NCBI GenBank assembly: GCA_964386975.1
Contig: CAYLUS010000008.1
Location: 1 to 64,000, forward strand
DNA: 64,000 nucleotides
Reading direction: 5' to 3'
From: UBA6136 sp964386975
GTDB taxonomy: Bacteria; Pseudomonadota; Gammaproteobacteria; Methylococcales; Methylococcaceae
In this document: one piece after another, positions 8,179 to 17,504 of the stretch
How positions within the stretch are numbered: the stretch's first letter is position 1
How the letters are laid out: every line of letters starts with the position of its first letter
Program-made: the position numbers and the translations under genes
The notes under the pieces: model-generated
What the model saw: the letters and a program-made list of their open reading frames with translations, nothing else
Database searches by the model: none
Told to the model about the DNA's origin: nothing

Positions 8179-9264
8179 ATGCATACCCTCACCGTCGAAC
8201 TGGCCGATCGCAGTTATCCGATCTACATTGGGCAGGGTCTGGTTGATCAACCGGAACTCCTGAGGAAACACATCGACTCCCGTCAGGTCATGATCGTCAC
8301 CAATCATGTCGTGGCGCCCCTGTACCTGGATCGGGTCCGCCAACATTTGGCCGGCCTGGATGTGGCAACGGTTGTGCTTCCTGATGGCGAGTCCTCCAAG
8401 ACCATGGACTCGGCCATGCGGATCTTTGATGAGTTGCTGCGTCTCAAGATGGGACGGAGTGCCCACCTGATTGCCTTGGGGGGCGGTGTCATTGGCGATC
8501 TGACCGGTTTTGTGGCGGCCACCTATCAGCGGGGGGTTCCGTTTATCCAGATTCCAACGACCTTGCTGGCCCAGGTTGATTCATCCGTCGGTGGCAAGAC
8601 GGCGGTCAACCATCCTCGTGGCAAGAACATGATCGGGGCTTTTTATCAGCCTAAATGCGTGCTGGCTGACATGGCGACCTTGGACACCTTGCCCGACCGT
8701 GAGTTGAAAGCGGGTTTGGCTGAAGTCATCAAATACGGACTGATCCGGGATCCGGCGTTCTTCGATTGGATCGAGGCGCATCTCGGCCGGCTTCTAGCCC
8801 GTGAAGCCGAGGCGCTGGCCTACGCGGTCCAGCGTTCATGCCTCAATAAGGCAGAGGTGGTGGCGGCCGATGAGCGGGAATCGGGAGAGAGAGCGACGCT
8901 TAACCTCGGGCATACCTTTGGGCATGCGGTCGAGACGGGATTGGGCTATGGCGAGGTCTTGCATGGTGAAGCAGTCGCTATCGGTATGGGTCAGGCGGCG
9001 GACCTGTCTCGACGCCTCGGGTGGCTAAACGATACGGCGGTTGAACGTATCCTGTCTCTACTCAAGGCAGCTGGACTTCCGGTCGACCCCCCTGAAGCCC
9101 TCGGTGTCGAGGACTTTCTGGAGCATATGGCGGTGGATAAAAAGAACCTCGAAGGGCAGATCCGACTGATTCTGCTTGAGAGCATCGGTCGCGCCACACT
9201 GCCGATGTCCGTAGATATCAGCCAGCTCAGGGCAACGCTCGAGCACTACGGCCGGGGGTCGTGA
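8179..9264 (+). CDS. aroB: 3-dehydroquinate synthase
   Basis: Second enzyme of the shikimate pathway, NAD- and metal-dependent. Seen: PDGESSKTM near residue 74, the NAD-binding GGGVIGDLTGFVAATY, IPTTLLAQVDSSVGGKTAVN and the metal-binding LNLGHTFGHAVE. Length 361 is normal. It forms an operon with aroK. The next gene, hemE, begins 92 bases on, after a weak GC hairpin without a T-tract at about 9321-9339. Confidence 0.97.
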   Translation: MHTLTVELADRSYPIYIGQGLVDQPELLRKHIDSRQVMIVTNHVVAPLYLDRVRQHLAGLDVATVVLPDGESSKTMDSAMRIFDELLRLKMGRSAHLIALGGGVIGDLTGFVAATYQRGVPFIQIPTTLLAQVDSSVGGKTAVNHPRGKNMIGAFYQPKCVLADMATLDTLPDRELKAGLAEVIKYGLIRDPAFFDWIEAHLGRLLAREAEALAYAVQRSCLNKAEVVAADERESGERATLNLGHTFGHAVETGLGYGEVLHGEAVAIGMGQAADLSRRLGWLNDTAVERILSLLKAAGLPVDPPEALGVEDFLEHMAVDKKNLEGQIRLILLESIGRATLPMSVDISQLRATLEHYGRGS

Positions 9265-9356
9265 TTGAGATCCCCGCCCCGCGGGATTTAATCCCACGCC
9301 ATTTTTCACGTCTCAAAGTGCCCGCTCATACAGGCGGGACGGTATCTGAAATTAGC

Positions 9357-10433
9357 ATGAATGCACTACTTCAAAATGACGTCTTTCTGAGGGCCTTGAG
9401 GCGCCAGCCGATCGAGCGGACACCGGTGTGGATGATGCGTCAGGCGGGTCGTTATCTGCCTGAGTATCGGCGGGTCCGCCAGCAGGCCGGCAGTTTCATG
9501 GGCCTATGCACCCATCCGGAGTTGGCCTGCGAGGTCACTTTGCAGCCGCTGGATCGCTACCGGCTGGATGCGGCGATTCTTTTTTCAGACATCCTTACCA
9601 TTCCTGATGCAATGGGGCTGGGGCTTGAGTTTGTTGAAGGCGAGGGACCCCAGTTTCGGCATCCGATTCAAACGCAGGAGGATGTCCTACGGCTGAGTGC
9701 GCCGGATCCCGAGGCATCGCTGCGTTATGTACCGGATGCAGTCCGTCTGATCAAGCGAGAGTTGGGCGGCCGGGTTCCCTTGATTGGTTTCTCCGGAAGT
9801 CCCTGGACCCTTGCCACCTATATGATAGAGGGCAGAAGCAGCCGGGAATTCAGAAAGATCAAGGGCATGATGTACGAGCGCCCAGCACTGTTGCACGAAT
9901 TACTGGCCGTGCTTGCACGGGCCGTTTCCCTTTATCTGGAGGCTCAGATTCAGGCTGGCGTCGATGCGGTGATGGTGTTCGACACCTGGGGCGGTGTCCT
10001 CAATCCGTCCCAGTACGCGGCATTTTCGCTGGATTACGCCAAGCGCTCCATCGAGCGACTCACGCTAGGTTCGGGCGATACGCGGCGACCGGCCATTCTC
10101 TTTACCAAAGGCGGCGGACAATGGCTCGAAGCCATGGCTGCTTCAGACTACGATGCCCTGGGACTGGATTGGACGACCGACATTGGCGACGCCCGGCGCC
10201 GGGTGGGCCACCGGGTCGCGCTACAGGGCAACCTCGACCCCCAGGCACTTTATGCACCTATTCCCCAATTGGAGGAAGAGGTCCGCAGCATCCTTCTAGC
10301 TTATGGCCCCGGGACGGGGCATGTATTCAATCTAGGCCATGGGGTCTGGCCGGACGTGAACCCCGAGCATGTCGGGGCAATGATTGAGGCGGTTCACCGC
10401 TTCAGTCCGGCCATTCATTTAGGCCCTATTTGA
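9357..10433 (+). CDS. hemE: Uroporphyrinogen decarboxylase
   Basis: Decarboxylates uroporphyrinogen III to coproporphyrinogen III in heme synthesis. The N-terminus contains PVWMMRQAGRYLPEYR and the middle contains GFSGSPWTLATYMIEG, both family signatures; DWTTDIGDAR and GNLDPQALYAP follow. The ATG at 9357 gives the normal length of 358; an upstream in-frame codon near aroB would add 32 unconserved residues. The 3' end overlaps the convergent permease gene by eight bases, with no visible terminator. Confidence 0.96.
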   Translation: MNALLQNDVFLRALRRQPIERTPVWMMRQAGRYLPEYRRVRQQAGSFMGLCTHPELACEVTLQPLDRYRLDAAILFSDILTIPDAMGLGLEFVEGEGPQFRHPIQTQEDVLRLSAPDPEASLRYVPDAVRLIKRELGGRVPLIGFSGSPWTLATYMIEGRSSREFRKIKGMMYERPALLHELLAVLARAVSLYLEAQIQAGVDAVMVFDTWGGVLNPSQYAAFSLDYAKRSIERLTLGSGDTRRPAILFTKGGGQWLEAMAASDYDALGLDWTTDIGDARRRVGHRVALQGNLDPQALYAPIPQLEEEVRSILLAYGPGTGHVFNLGHGVWPDVNPEHVGAMIEAVHRFSPAIHLGPI

Positions 10434-11898
10434 AAGCCAGGTGGCTGCGTCTGAAGCCATAGATGAAGTAGAGGACCAGGCCGATACCGCCCCAGATCGG
10501 GAATACAAGTTGGGCCTCTGTCGGAAGATAGTAAAACAGGGTCACGCATCCGATCATTGCTAAAGGGGCAACGATCCAGACTGCAGGCACCTTGAATGGA
10601 CGTTTGCGGGAGGCTTCATTGATGCGCAGCAGCATGACAGCCAGCGAGACTACAAAGAAGGCGAACAACGTTCCCGAATTTGAGACATCAGCCAGACGTC
10701 CGACGGGGAAAAATGCAGCCGATAACATGACGCCCACGCCGGTGATTGCCGTGACTACATGGGGGGTCTTGAACCGTGGGTGGATGCGGCTCAAGGCTTC
10801 GGGCAAAAGTCCGTCCCGGGCCATGACGAAGAAAATGCGGGTCTGACCGAACAGCAGCATCAGGATCACTGAAGGCAAGGCCAAGAACGCGGCGAGTCCG
10901 ATCAAGTTGCCGACTCGAGTCCATCCAATGGTCCGAAGCACCTGGGCAAGAGCCTCTTTGGAGCAGACCAGCGGTGTTTTCCCTGCTGAAGCGAGATTCT
11001 GGCATTGATCCGCGAGCGCCACAGAGCCGGGTTCGAGCGCATTGCCTGCCATGTCCACAATGGGCTGAGCGCCGATCGCCCCGATGGCGCTGGCTGAAAC
11101 CAGAATGTAGAAAATCGTGCAGATGCCCAAGGATCCGATAAGACCGATCGGCACGTTTCGCTGGGGGTTATGGGTCTCCTCGGCGGCGGTCGAGACGGCA
11201 TCAAATCCGACATAGGCAAAGAAAATGGAGGCAGCCGCGGCGACCACTCCGCTATTGCCCATAGGGAGAAAGGGTTGGAAGTGCGCCTGGTCCATGACCG
11301 GCATGGCAATCACAATAAACGCAGTGAGGGCAGTGATCTTGACAGCGACCAGAATCGCGTTAAAGGTCGCGCTTTCCCGCGTTCCTACGATCAGAAGGCC
11401 GGTGACGAGGAGGCTGACCAGAACCGCTGGCAGATTGATGATGCCCCCGGCATAGGGGCCGTTCGCCAGCGCAACCGGAATATGGATTCCGAGCGAGTGG
11501 TCGAGAAGGCCCACGAAGTATCCAGACCAACCGACGGCAACGGCACTGGAGGCGACTGCATACTCGAGCACTAGCGCCCAGCCCACCATCCACGCAATCA
11601 GTTCTCCCAGAACGGCATAGGTATAGGTATAAGCGGACCCGGAAACGGGCACCATGGACGAGAGTTCGGAATAGCAAAGGGCGGCCACTGCGCAGACAAA
11701 GCCCGCCACCACGAACGAGAGAATCATGCCCGGGCCGGCCTTTTGCGCCGCCTCTGCGGTCAGAACGAAGATACCGGTACCGATGATCGCGCCAACACCA
11801 AGAAGGGTCAATTGCAATGGGCCCAAAGTGCGCTGCAGGGATTTCTTTTCGGCAGTAGCCAGAATGTCGTCCAGAGGTTTGATACGCCAGAAGATCAT
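10426..11898 (-). CDS. APC family amino-acid permease
   Basis: A 490-residue inner-membrane transporter with about twelve to fourteen helices. The N-terminal LTLLGVGAIIGTGIFVLT is the unwound first helix of the APC superfamily, and FFAYVGFDAVSTAAEE is the consensus helix 6 region of the cationic amino-acid transporter-like (YfnA/CAT) group. A loop with two cysteines lies around residues 295-315. Substrate is not determinable. It is a single gene between the 3' end of hemE and the divergent glyoxalase gene. Confidence 0.88.
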   Translation of the reverse strand: MIFWRIKPLDDILATAEKKSLQRTLGPLQLTLLGVGAIIGTGIFVLTAEAAQKAGPGMILSFVVAGFVCAVAALCYSELSSMVPVSGSAYTYTYAVLGELIAWMVGWALVLEYAVASSAVAVGWSGYFVGLLDHSLGIHIPVALANGPYAGGIINLPAVLVSLLVTGLLIVGTRESATFNAILVAVKITALTAFIVIAMPVMDQAHFQPFLPMGNSGVVAAAASIFFAYVGFDAVSTAAEETHNPQRNVPIGLIGSLGICTIFYILVSASAIGAIGAQPIVDMAGNALEPGSVALADQCQNLASAGKTPLVCSKEALAQVLRTIGWTRVGNLIGLAAFLALPSVILMLLFGQTRIFFVMARDGLLPEALSRIHPRFKTPHVVTAITGVGVMLSAAFFPVGRLADVSNSGTLFAFFVVSLAVMLLRINEASRKRPFKVPAVWIVAPLAMIGCVTLFYYLPTEAQLVFPIWGGIGLVLYFIYGFRRSHLAFK

Positions 11899-12032
11899 GG
11901 GGAGTGCGCTCCAAGGGTCTGAGGGGTTTGGATTTAGGCCGCTTTTCGGGCGAGCATCAGATAAGGACCACGCTTAGAATCAGGTCCAGTTTCAAGGCCA
12001 AGCATATCCGATTGATGAAAACTTCGCTTTCT

Positions 12033-12797
12033 ATGGACATCCTGCAGATCCCGGTCCTCAAGGATAATTACATTTACCTGCTGCACGATGCCGATTCCGG
12101 CGCCACGGCGGCGGTTGATCCTGCCGAGGCCGAACCGGTTCTGAGGGCCTTGAGAGAACGAGGCTGGACCTTGGGCTTGATTCTCAACACCCATCACCAT
12201 GGCGATCATGTGGGCGCTAATGAAAGCCTTCGTCGCTTGACTGGGTGCGAGATCGTCGCTCGTCCGGGGGTTCGTGAACCGATTCCAGGTCTTGTGCGAG
12301 AGGTTCAGGAAGGCGATCGGGTTCGGATCGGACGCTATGAAGCGCAGGTGCTTGAGGTCCCTGGACATACGCAGTCGCACATTGCCTACTGGTTTGAAGG
12401 GGAGAGGGCCCTTTTTTGCGGTGATACCCTGTTTTCGCTGGGTTGTGGTCGGCTGCTGGGCGGAACGGCGGACGCCTTGTGGTCTTCACTGCAGCGCTTT
12501 CGAAAACTGCCGGGTGAGACGCGGGTTTTTTGCGCCCATGAGTACACGGAGAGCAATGGACGCTTTGCAAGAACCGTTGATCCGGAAAACCAGGACCTTC
12601 TGGCATGGCTTGATCGCGTCGCCACGCTGCGGGCCAATCACCAGCCGACGATCCCATCTGAAATGGCTCTGGAGTGCAGGGCCAATCCCTTCTTAAGGCC
12701 GGATTCGCCAGCTATTCGGAAAACCTTGGGCATGTCCACGGAAGCCCCCGATCTGGAGGTGTTTTCCCGACTTCGAAGTCTCAAGGATCACTTTTAA
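12033..12797 (+). CDS. gloB: Hydroxyacylglutathione hydrolase (glyoxalase II)
   Basis: Metallo-beta-lactamase fold enzyme that hydrolyses S-lactoylglutathione. Seen: the metal-binding THHHGDHVG, PGHTQSHIAY, FCGDTLFSLGCGR and HEYTESNGRF, all glyoxalase II signatures. The conserved N-terminus MDILQIPVLKDNYIYLL fits a start at 12033, giving 254 residues; ATG 12015 would add six residues and neither start has a good ribosome-binding site. The stop overlaps the end of the convergent sdhE by four bases. Glutathione use agrees with a gammaproteobacterium. Confidence 0.93.
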   Translation: MDILQIPVLKDNYIYLLHDADSGATAAVDPAEAEPVLRALRERGWTLGLILNTHHHGDHVGANESLRRLTGCEIVARPGVREPIPGLVREVQEGDRVRIGRYEAQVLEVPGHTQSHIAYWFEGERALFCGDTLFSLGCGRLLGGTADALWSSLQRFRKLPGETRVFCAHEYTESNGRFARTVDPENQDLLAWLDRVATLRANHQPTIPSEMALECRANPFLRPDSPAIRKTLGMSTEAPDLEVFSRLRSLKDHF

Positions 12798-13033
12798 TAG
12801 GGCTTGCAGGAGTGGCGAAGTTTGCGGATGAGCGGCTCAAGATCCGGGGCGAGTGAGAGGTCTTCGCGAAAAAGAAAATTCCATATATCCAGGTCATCTC
12901 TCTCCAAAAGCCACTCGAAAGCCGCTTGCTCGGGGCGTTCGGCCGTTGAATAGTGCGTTTTCAGATAACCAAGCAGAGGCAGGTCCAGTTCCCGCATGCC
13001 CCGACGGCAGGACCAGCTCAGTTTTGCGCTCAC
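12794..13033 (-). CDS. sdhE: FAD assembly factor SdhE
   Basis: Small cytoplasmic protein needed for covalent attachment of FAD to SdhA. The signature RRGMRELDLPL near residue 10 is the conserved flavinylation motif, and EWLLERDDLDIWNFL follows. It starts with GTG whose GTGA overlaps the sdhB TGA stop, so it is translationally coupled as the last gene of the sdh operon. Length 79 is normal. Confidence 0.93.
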   Translation of the reverse strand: MSAKLSWSCRRGMRELDLPLLGYLKTHYSTAERPEQAAFEWLLERDDLDIWNFLFREDLSLAPDLEPLIRKLRHSCKPY

Positions 13034-13821
13034 GATGCGTTTTCAGGCGTTTCTGACAAGTCCTTTTTCGTGGCGGCGATCGCCTGTGCCGGATTGAGAT
13101 GCTTGGGGCATGTGTCGGTGCAATTCATGATGGTGTGGCAGCGGTAGAGTTTGAAACTGTCATCCAACGCGTCGAGCCGCTCGCGTTGCTTTTCGTCGCG
13201 ACTGTCCTCAAGCCATCGTCGTGCCTGCAATAATACGGCAGGCCCTAAATATTGATCGCCATTCCACCAGTAACTGGGGCAACTCGTCGAGCAGCAAGCA
13301 CAGAGAATGCATTCGACCAGCCCCTCAAGTCGATGGCGTTCTTCCCGGCTTTGACGGCGTTCCCGGCCATCTTCCGGGACGGATTCGGACATGAGCCAGG
13401 GTTGAATGGACTGGTACTGTCGGTAAAGTCCCGTGAGATCGGCAACCAGGTCCTTGATGACTGGCAGATGGGGCAGGGGGTAGATGCGAAGGGTTTCCCC
13501 GAGCGCGTCAACGGACTGCGTGCAGGCCAGGGTATTTCTGCCGTTGATATTCATGGCGCACGAACCGCAGACCCCCTCGCGACAGGAGCGGCGGAGCGTC
13601 AGGGTACTGTCGATCGTATTCTTGATGGCCAAGAGGGCATCCAGCACCATCGGCCCGGTCGTGTCGCGATCGAGGTAAAAAGTGTCCCGCCGGGGATTCA
13701 AGGCACTGTCCGGGTCGTAGCGGTAGACTTCAATCCGAATGACGCGTGCGGCTTCATGAGGGCGAGGGTGTTCGATGCCATCGACAACCCGTGAATGCTT
13801 GGGGAGGGTGAATTCGACCAT
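13030..13821 (-). CDS. sdhB: Succinate dehydrogenase iron-sulfur subunit
   Basis: Carries electrons from FAD to quinone in complex II. Seen: CREGVCGSCAMNINGRNTLAC for the [2Fe-2S] cluster, ECILCACCSTSCPSYWW for the [4Fe-4S] cluster, and CHTIMNCTDTCPKHLNP for the [3Fe-4S] and partly the [4Fe-4S] cluster. The ATG at 13821 yields 263 residues; the longer in-frame extension overlaps sdhA and lacks homology. It follows sdhA by 22 bases. Confidence 0.97.
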   Translation of the reverse strand: MVEFTLPKHSRVVDGIEHPRPHEAARVIRIEVYRYDPDSALNPRRDTFYLDRDTTGPMVLDALLAIKNTIDSTLTLRRSCREGVCGSCAMNINGRNTLACTQSVDALGETLRIYPLPHLPVIKDLVADLTGLYRQYQSIQPWLMSESVPEDGRERRQSREERHRLEGLVECILCACCSTSCPSYWWNGDQYLGPAVLLQARRWLEDSRDEKQRERLDALDDSFKLYRCHTIMNCTDTCPKHLNPAQAIAATKKDLSETPENAS

Positions 13822-13843
13822 GACTCTCAATCTCCCGGATCGG

Positions 13844-15637
13844 TTAGTACGTGCGTCGGGCCAGCGCCACACCCTGCACATCGCTGGACATCGGCTCAAG
13901 TCGAACGGGACGAGAGGCATGGTGCGTACCCGTTGGGCCCTCTAGCCAGATCATGGAGTGCTTGAGCCAATTCTGATCATCCCGGTCCGGGTAGTCCTCG
14001 CGCGCATGAGCACCCCGGCTTTCTTTGCGCTCGATGGCGCCGGCAACGGTGATCAGGGATTGCTGCAAGAGGTTCTGAAGTTCCAGCGTCTCTACCAGGT
14101 CGGTGTTGAAGATCATTGAGGTGTCATTCACCTTGACGTCTGCAAAGCTTTCCAGATGACCCTCGATCTTTTTTTGCCCCTCCAACAAACTCGAGCCACT
14201 TCTGAAGACACCCACATGGTTTTGCATGCTCCGCTGCAGGTCGAGCCGTAGTCCGGCACTCAGAATGCTGCCCCGTGCATGCCGGATGCGGTCAAAACGG
14301 CTGAGTAACGGCTCGAGGGCCTCTTTAGTGAGGGGTGCATGGGCAGCGCCACCTCGCCCTAGGAGTTCGGTACACCGGTTTGCGGCCGAGCGACCGAAGA
14401 CAATCAGATCTAGCAGAGAGTTGGATCCCAGGCGATTGGCCCCGTGAACGGAGACACAGGCGGCTTCACCAATGGCCATGAGGCCACCGACCACGGTCGA
14501 TGTCCCCTGTGGATCCAGGGTCAGAACCTCCGCATGATGGTTGGTTGGAATGCCGCCCATGTTGTAGTGCACGGTGGGTAGTACCGGGATTGGCTGTTTG
14601 AGGACGTCAATGCCACCAAAGACTCGCGCAGTCTCGGTAATACCCGGCAGCCGTTCCTCGATCAGGGCGGGATCCAGATGTTCGAGGTGAAGATGCACAT
14701 GATCCTTCATAGGACCACAGCCGCGACCCTCCTGGATCTCAATGGTGATTGATCGACTCACGACATCCCGCGAGGCCAGATCACGGGCATTCGGTGCATA
14801 GCGGGGCATGAACCGTTCATTTTCAGCATTGGTCAGGTAGCCACCTTCGCCGCGGGCACCTTCCGTGATCAGGCAGCCTGCACCATAGATGCCCGTGGGA
14901 TGGAATTGAACGAACTCCATGTCTTGCAGGGGTAATCCGGCCCGAAGCACCATGGCATTGCCATCCCCGGTGCAGGTATGAGCGGAGGTGCATGAAAAAT
15001 AAGCGCGTCCGTAGCCGCCGGTGGCCAGGATGACTTGATGGGCGCGAAACACATGGAGTGACCCGTCCTCAAGGCACCAGGCCAGCACACCGCGGCAAAC
15101 ACCTTGATCCATGATGAGATCGAGACTGACATACTCAATGTAAAACTCGACCGCGTGTTTAAGTGATTGCTGGTAGAGGGTATGCAAGATGGCATGGCCG
15201 GTCTGATCGGCAGCAGCACAGGTTCTCATGGCCTGTCCTTGCCCGAACTGGGTGGTCATGCCGCCGAACGCACGCTGGTAGATCCGGCCGTCCTCGGTTC
15301 GTGAGAATGGGACGCCTAAATGTTCAAGTTCGATCACCGCCGGAATTGCTTCCCGGCACATGAACTCGATGGCATCCTGATCGCCCAGCCAATCCGACCC
15401 TTTGACCGTGTCGTACATGTGCCAGCGCCAGTCATCCTCCCCCATGTTTCCGAGGGCCGCACTGATCCCTCCCTGAGCGGCCACGGTATGACTCCGCGTG
15501 GGGAAGACTTTGGTCATGCAGGCGGTTTTGAGCCCTTTTCCGGCAAGTCCCAATGCAGCCCGAAGACCCGCCCCACCGGCTCCAACAACAAGAACGTCAT
15601 GCTCATGTTCGATCAGTGGATAGGCGGGGGTCGACAT
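13844..15637 (-). CDS. sdhA: Succinate dehydrogenase flavoprotein subunit
   Basis: Catalytic FAD subunit of complex II, 597 residues. The dinucleotide fold VVGAGGAGLRAALGL starts at residue 16, RSHTVAAQGGISAAL contains the histidine that binds FAD covalently, and HPTGIYGAGCLITEGARGEGG plus the Arg-rich SRSITIEI are active-site regions. The ATG overlaps the sdhD TAA by one base. Its flavinylation would use the SdhE encoded at the end of the operon and the SDHAF4-like protein encoded at the start. Confidence 0.97.
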   Translation of the reverse strand: MSTPAYPLIEHEHDVLVVGAGGAGLRAALGLAGKGLKTACMTKVFPTRSHTVAAQGGISAALGNMGEDDWRWHMYDTVKGSDWLGDQDAIEFMCREAIPAVIELEHLGVPFSRTEDGRIYQRAFGGMTTQFGQGQAMRTCAAADQTGHAILHTLYQQSLKHAVEFYIEYVSLDLIMDQGVCRGVLAWCLEDGSLHVFRAHQVILATGGYGRAYFSCTSAHTCTGDGNAMVLRAGLPLQDMEFVQFHPTGIYGAGCLITEGARGEGGYLTNAENERFMPRYAPNARDLASRDVVSRSITIEIQEGRGCGPMKDHVHLHLEHLDPALIEERLPGITETARVFGGIDVLKQPIPVLPTVHYNMGGIPTNHHAEVLTLDPQGTSTVVGGLMAIGEAACVSVHGANRLGSNSLLDLIVFGRSAANRCTELLGRGGAAHAPLTKEALEPLLSRFDRIRHARGSILSAGLRLDLQRSMQNHVGVFRSGSSLLEGQKKIEGHLESFADVKVNDTSMIFNTDLVETLELQNLLQQSLITVAGAIERKESRGAHAREDYPDRDDQNWLKHSMIWLEGPTGTHHASRPVRLEPMSSDVQGVALARRTY

Positions 15638-15993
15638 TAATTGGCACCTTCAAGCAGTGAAAAAAGGGTTGTAAGGCCGATCACCAGCACAGTCATCGGA
15701 ATGACCATGACGGCCCAAACCCCAAGGCGCTTGGCGAGGGGGTGATGCACATAGTCATCGATGATGGTGCGAAGCCCGATGCTCGCATGCAAGGAACCGA
15801 TCAGCGCAAAGGTCAGCAGCGGAATGGATTGCGCTGGACTCAGCACCCACGCTCTTGCGGTATTTACGGGCACCTGATTGAGTTGGGCAAGTATCAAGGC
15901 AGCCCAAGGCCCCAGCGGCACCATGGCGAAGGCCAGAAAGCGCATCGCACGCCACTCAAAGCGCCCCGACCGCCTGGATCTTGACGGAGTCAT
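15637..15993 (-). CDS. sdhD: Succinate dehydrogenase membrane anchor subunit SdhD
   Basis: Membrane anchor of complex II with three predicted helices in about 118 residues. The segment HASIGLRTIIDDYVHHPLAKR carries the conserved heme/quinone-region His and the Asp-Tyr pair. The start overlaps the sdhC stop as TGATG; a GTG one codon upstream is also possible. Assignment leans on its position between sdhC and sdhA as well as the motif. Confidence 0.92.
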   Translation of the reverse strand: MTPSRSRRSGRFEWRAMRFLAFAMVPLGPWAALILAQLNQVPVNTARAWVLSPAQSIPLLTFALIGSLHASIGLRTIIDDYVHHPLAKRLGVWAVMVIPMTVLVIGLTTLFSLLEGAN

Positions 15994-16385
15994 CACAGTG
16001 AGCCACCCTGAAGCCAGCAGGCAATGCCGCGAATGAGAAGGGTGAGCACGACCCCTCCGAAAACTTCAACGGCATTCATGAGAGATTGCCACTGTCGATC
16101 AAAGCCGCGGCCGGTGTCCCAGACCAGGTGCCGAACCCCGTGGCAAAAATGAACGCTGAAGGCATACAGAAAAAGCCAGAGAACCAGCATTCCGCCACTG
16201 CTCTCCATCAACTTTCTGAGCGTGTCGAAATGCGGCGATCCACTGACAGCCAACCCAATAAGGCTCATGATTGCTAGAAGGGCAATGGCCAGAAGCACCC
16301 CGCTCATCCGATGCGAAATGGATAAAACAGCCGTCAGCGGCAGCCGGTAAATGCCCAAATGCGGGGATAGAGGACGCGATTTCAC
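15993..16385 (-). CDS. sdhC: Succinate dehydrogenase cytochrome b556 subunit SdhC
   Basis: Heme-binding membrane subunit of complex II, 130 residues with three helices. The N-terminal RPLSPHLGIYRLPLTAVLS and SISHRMSG, and the later HFCHGVRHLVWD with the heme-ligand histidine, are family signatures. It begins with GTG, nine bases after the small SDHAF4-like gene. Confidence 0.95.
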   Translation of the reverse strand: MKSRPLSPHLGIYRLPLTAVLSISHRMSGVLLAIALLAIMSLIGLAVSGSPHFDTLRKLMESSGGMLVLWLFLYAFSVHFCHGVRHLVWDTGRGFDRQWQSLMNAVEVFGGVVLTLLIRGIACWLQGGSL

Positions 16386-16394
16386 GGCTTTTGG

Positions 16395-16574
16395 TCAGAA
16401 ATCGATGCACCGGCCACCGCGCACCCAATCACCATAGCGGGTGGGATCCTGAAGCGCCTTGGCAGTCGGATCCTTGGCTGGCAGAGGTTGGCTTGGCGGT
16501 TGCGCCTCATGTCGGGTTACGTCAGCCAGACTTACCTCTTGGGTGGGAAGGAGCGTATCGCGCGGCTGATTCAT
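16395..16574 (-). CDS. SDHAF4/DUF1674-type succinate dehydrogenase assembly factor
   Basis: A 59-residue reading frame directly upstream of sdhC. The C-terminus contains DPTRYGDWVRGGRCIDF, the hallmark of the DUF1674 family whose eukaryotic member SDHAF4 (Sdh8) protects flavinylated SdhA before it joins SdhB. The N-terminal half is variable and Pro/Gln-rich, as usual. Being the first gene of the operon, it implies that both an SDHAF4-type and an SdhE-type factor serve the same complex. The family assignment is from the motif; its role in bacteria is less studied than in mitochondria. Confidence 0.85.
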   Translation of the reverse strand: MNQPRDTLLPTQEVSLADVTRHEAQPPSQPLPAKDPTAKALQDPTRYGDWVRGGRCIDF

Positions 16575-16835
16575 TAAAAAATTCCCTCTTTTGCGATGTT
16601 ATACCGTGGGGACCATCCAATCTCAACCGGGACAATCACGCATAGATCACTCGAATTTGCCATTTTCCCGTAGGCAATCCGCCGATTTTTCAAGCCGACG
16701 GTCGCTCTGCTTATCTGCGAAACAGAGTGTCCACTAAAAGTGCCAGTCGAGCCCGACGGCACGGGGTTTAATTTGATACCCTTGGTCCTACGGGGTACCC
16801 CTTGGACCTCATTTCTCCAGAAAGATGCCCCCTCG

Positions 16836-17504
16836 ATGATCAAAAAAGGTGCTGCCCTCGGTTTGGGGCTTTTACTCCTTGCGAGCCCGCTGATCCTGAC
16901 TCTGCCTTGGAATGACTGGATGCTCTATGGCCATCGTCTGCGTTGGCTGGTCACGGAACTCGGACCCTGGGCCGGTTTGCTACTTGCCCTGTCTGCTGCC
17001 TTGGGGACCGCCTTGGGGCTGCCAAGGCTCATCTTCTGCGTCATGGGGGGTTGGCTATTGGGCTTTGAGGCCGGTTTTGGCTGGAGCCACCTGGGGAGTC
17101 TTGCCGGAGCCTATGCGCTTTTTCTGATTGCCCGACACACGCGGCCTGAAACCCTCATTCACAAATATCCCAAGTTAGCTGCGTTAAGTCGGCCTGCCGG
17201 CAAGGGCTGGTTTTCTGTATTGGTGGTGCGCCAGTTACCTCTGGCGGGCCTATACAATGACATTTTGTTGGCCTGGAGTCCGGTCTCCCATCGGGATTTT
17301 TGGATCGGTAGCTTCATTGGCTTCCTGCCCTTGGGGATTACCGCCAGTCTGGTCGGTGCGGGGGCCATTCAAACCAACCTTCAAGAGGCCGGGCGATACC
17401 TTGGGTACGCAACGGTCGCATTCTTGATTCTGACGTTTGGCATCAAGTGGCTGGTGCGGCGTTTGAGTGCGGGTAACCTGCGTTCAGGGGCCAATTCGCC
17501 CTAA
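16836..17504 (+). CDS. VTT/DedA-like (TVP38/TMEM64) membrane protein
   Basis: A 222-residue membrane protein of the VTT (SNARE-associated Golgi) superfamily. GLPRLIFCVMGGWLLGFEAGF and LVVRQLPLAGLYNDILLAWSPVSHRDFWIGSFIGFLP match the two re-entrant loop regions of the family. Members transport or scramble lipid carriers in some systems; function here is inferred only at family level. I chose the ATG at 16836; upstream in-frame codons give an unconserved N-terminus. It is divergent from the sdh operon. Confidence 0.8.
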   Translation: MIKKGAALGLGLLLLASPLILTLPWNDWMLYGHRLRWLVTELGPWAGLLLALSAALGTALGLPRLIFCVMGGWLLGFEAGFGWSHLGSLAGAYALFLIARHTRPETLIHKYPKLAALSRPAGKGWFSVLVVRQLPLAGLYNDILLAWSPVSHRDFWIGSFIGFLPLGITASLVGAGAIQTNLQEAGRYLGYATVAFLILTFGIKWLVRRLSAGNLRSGANSP

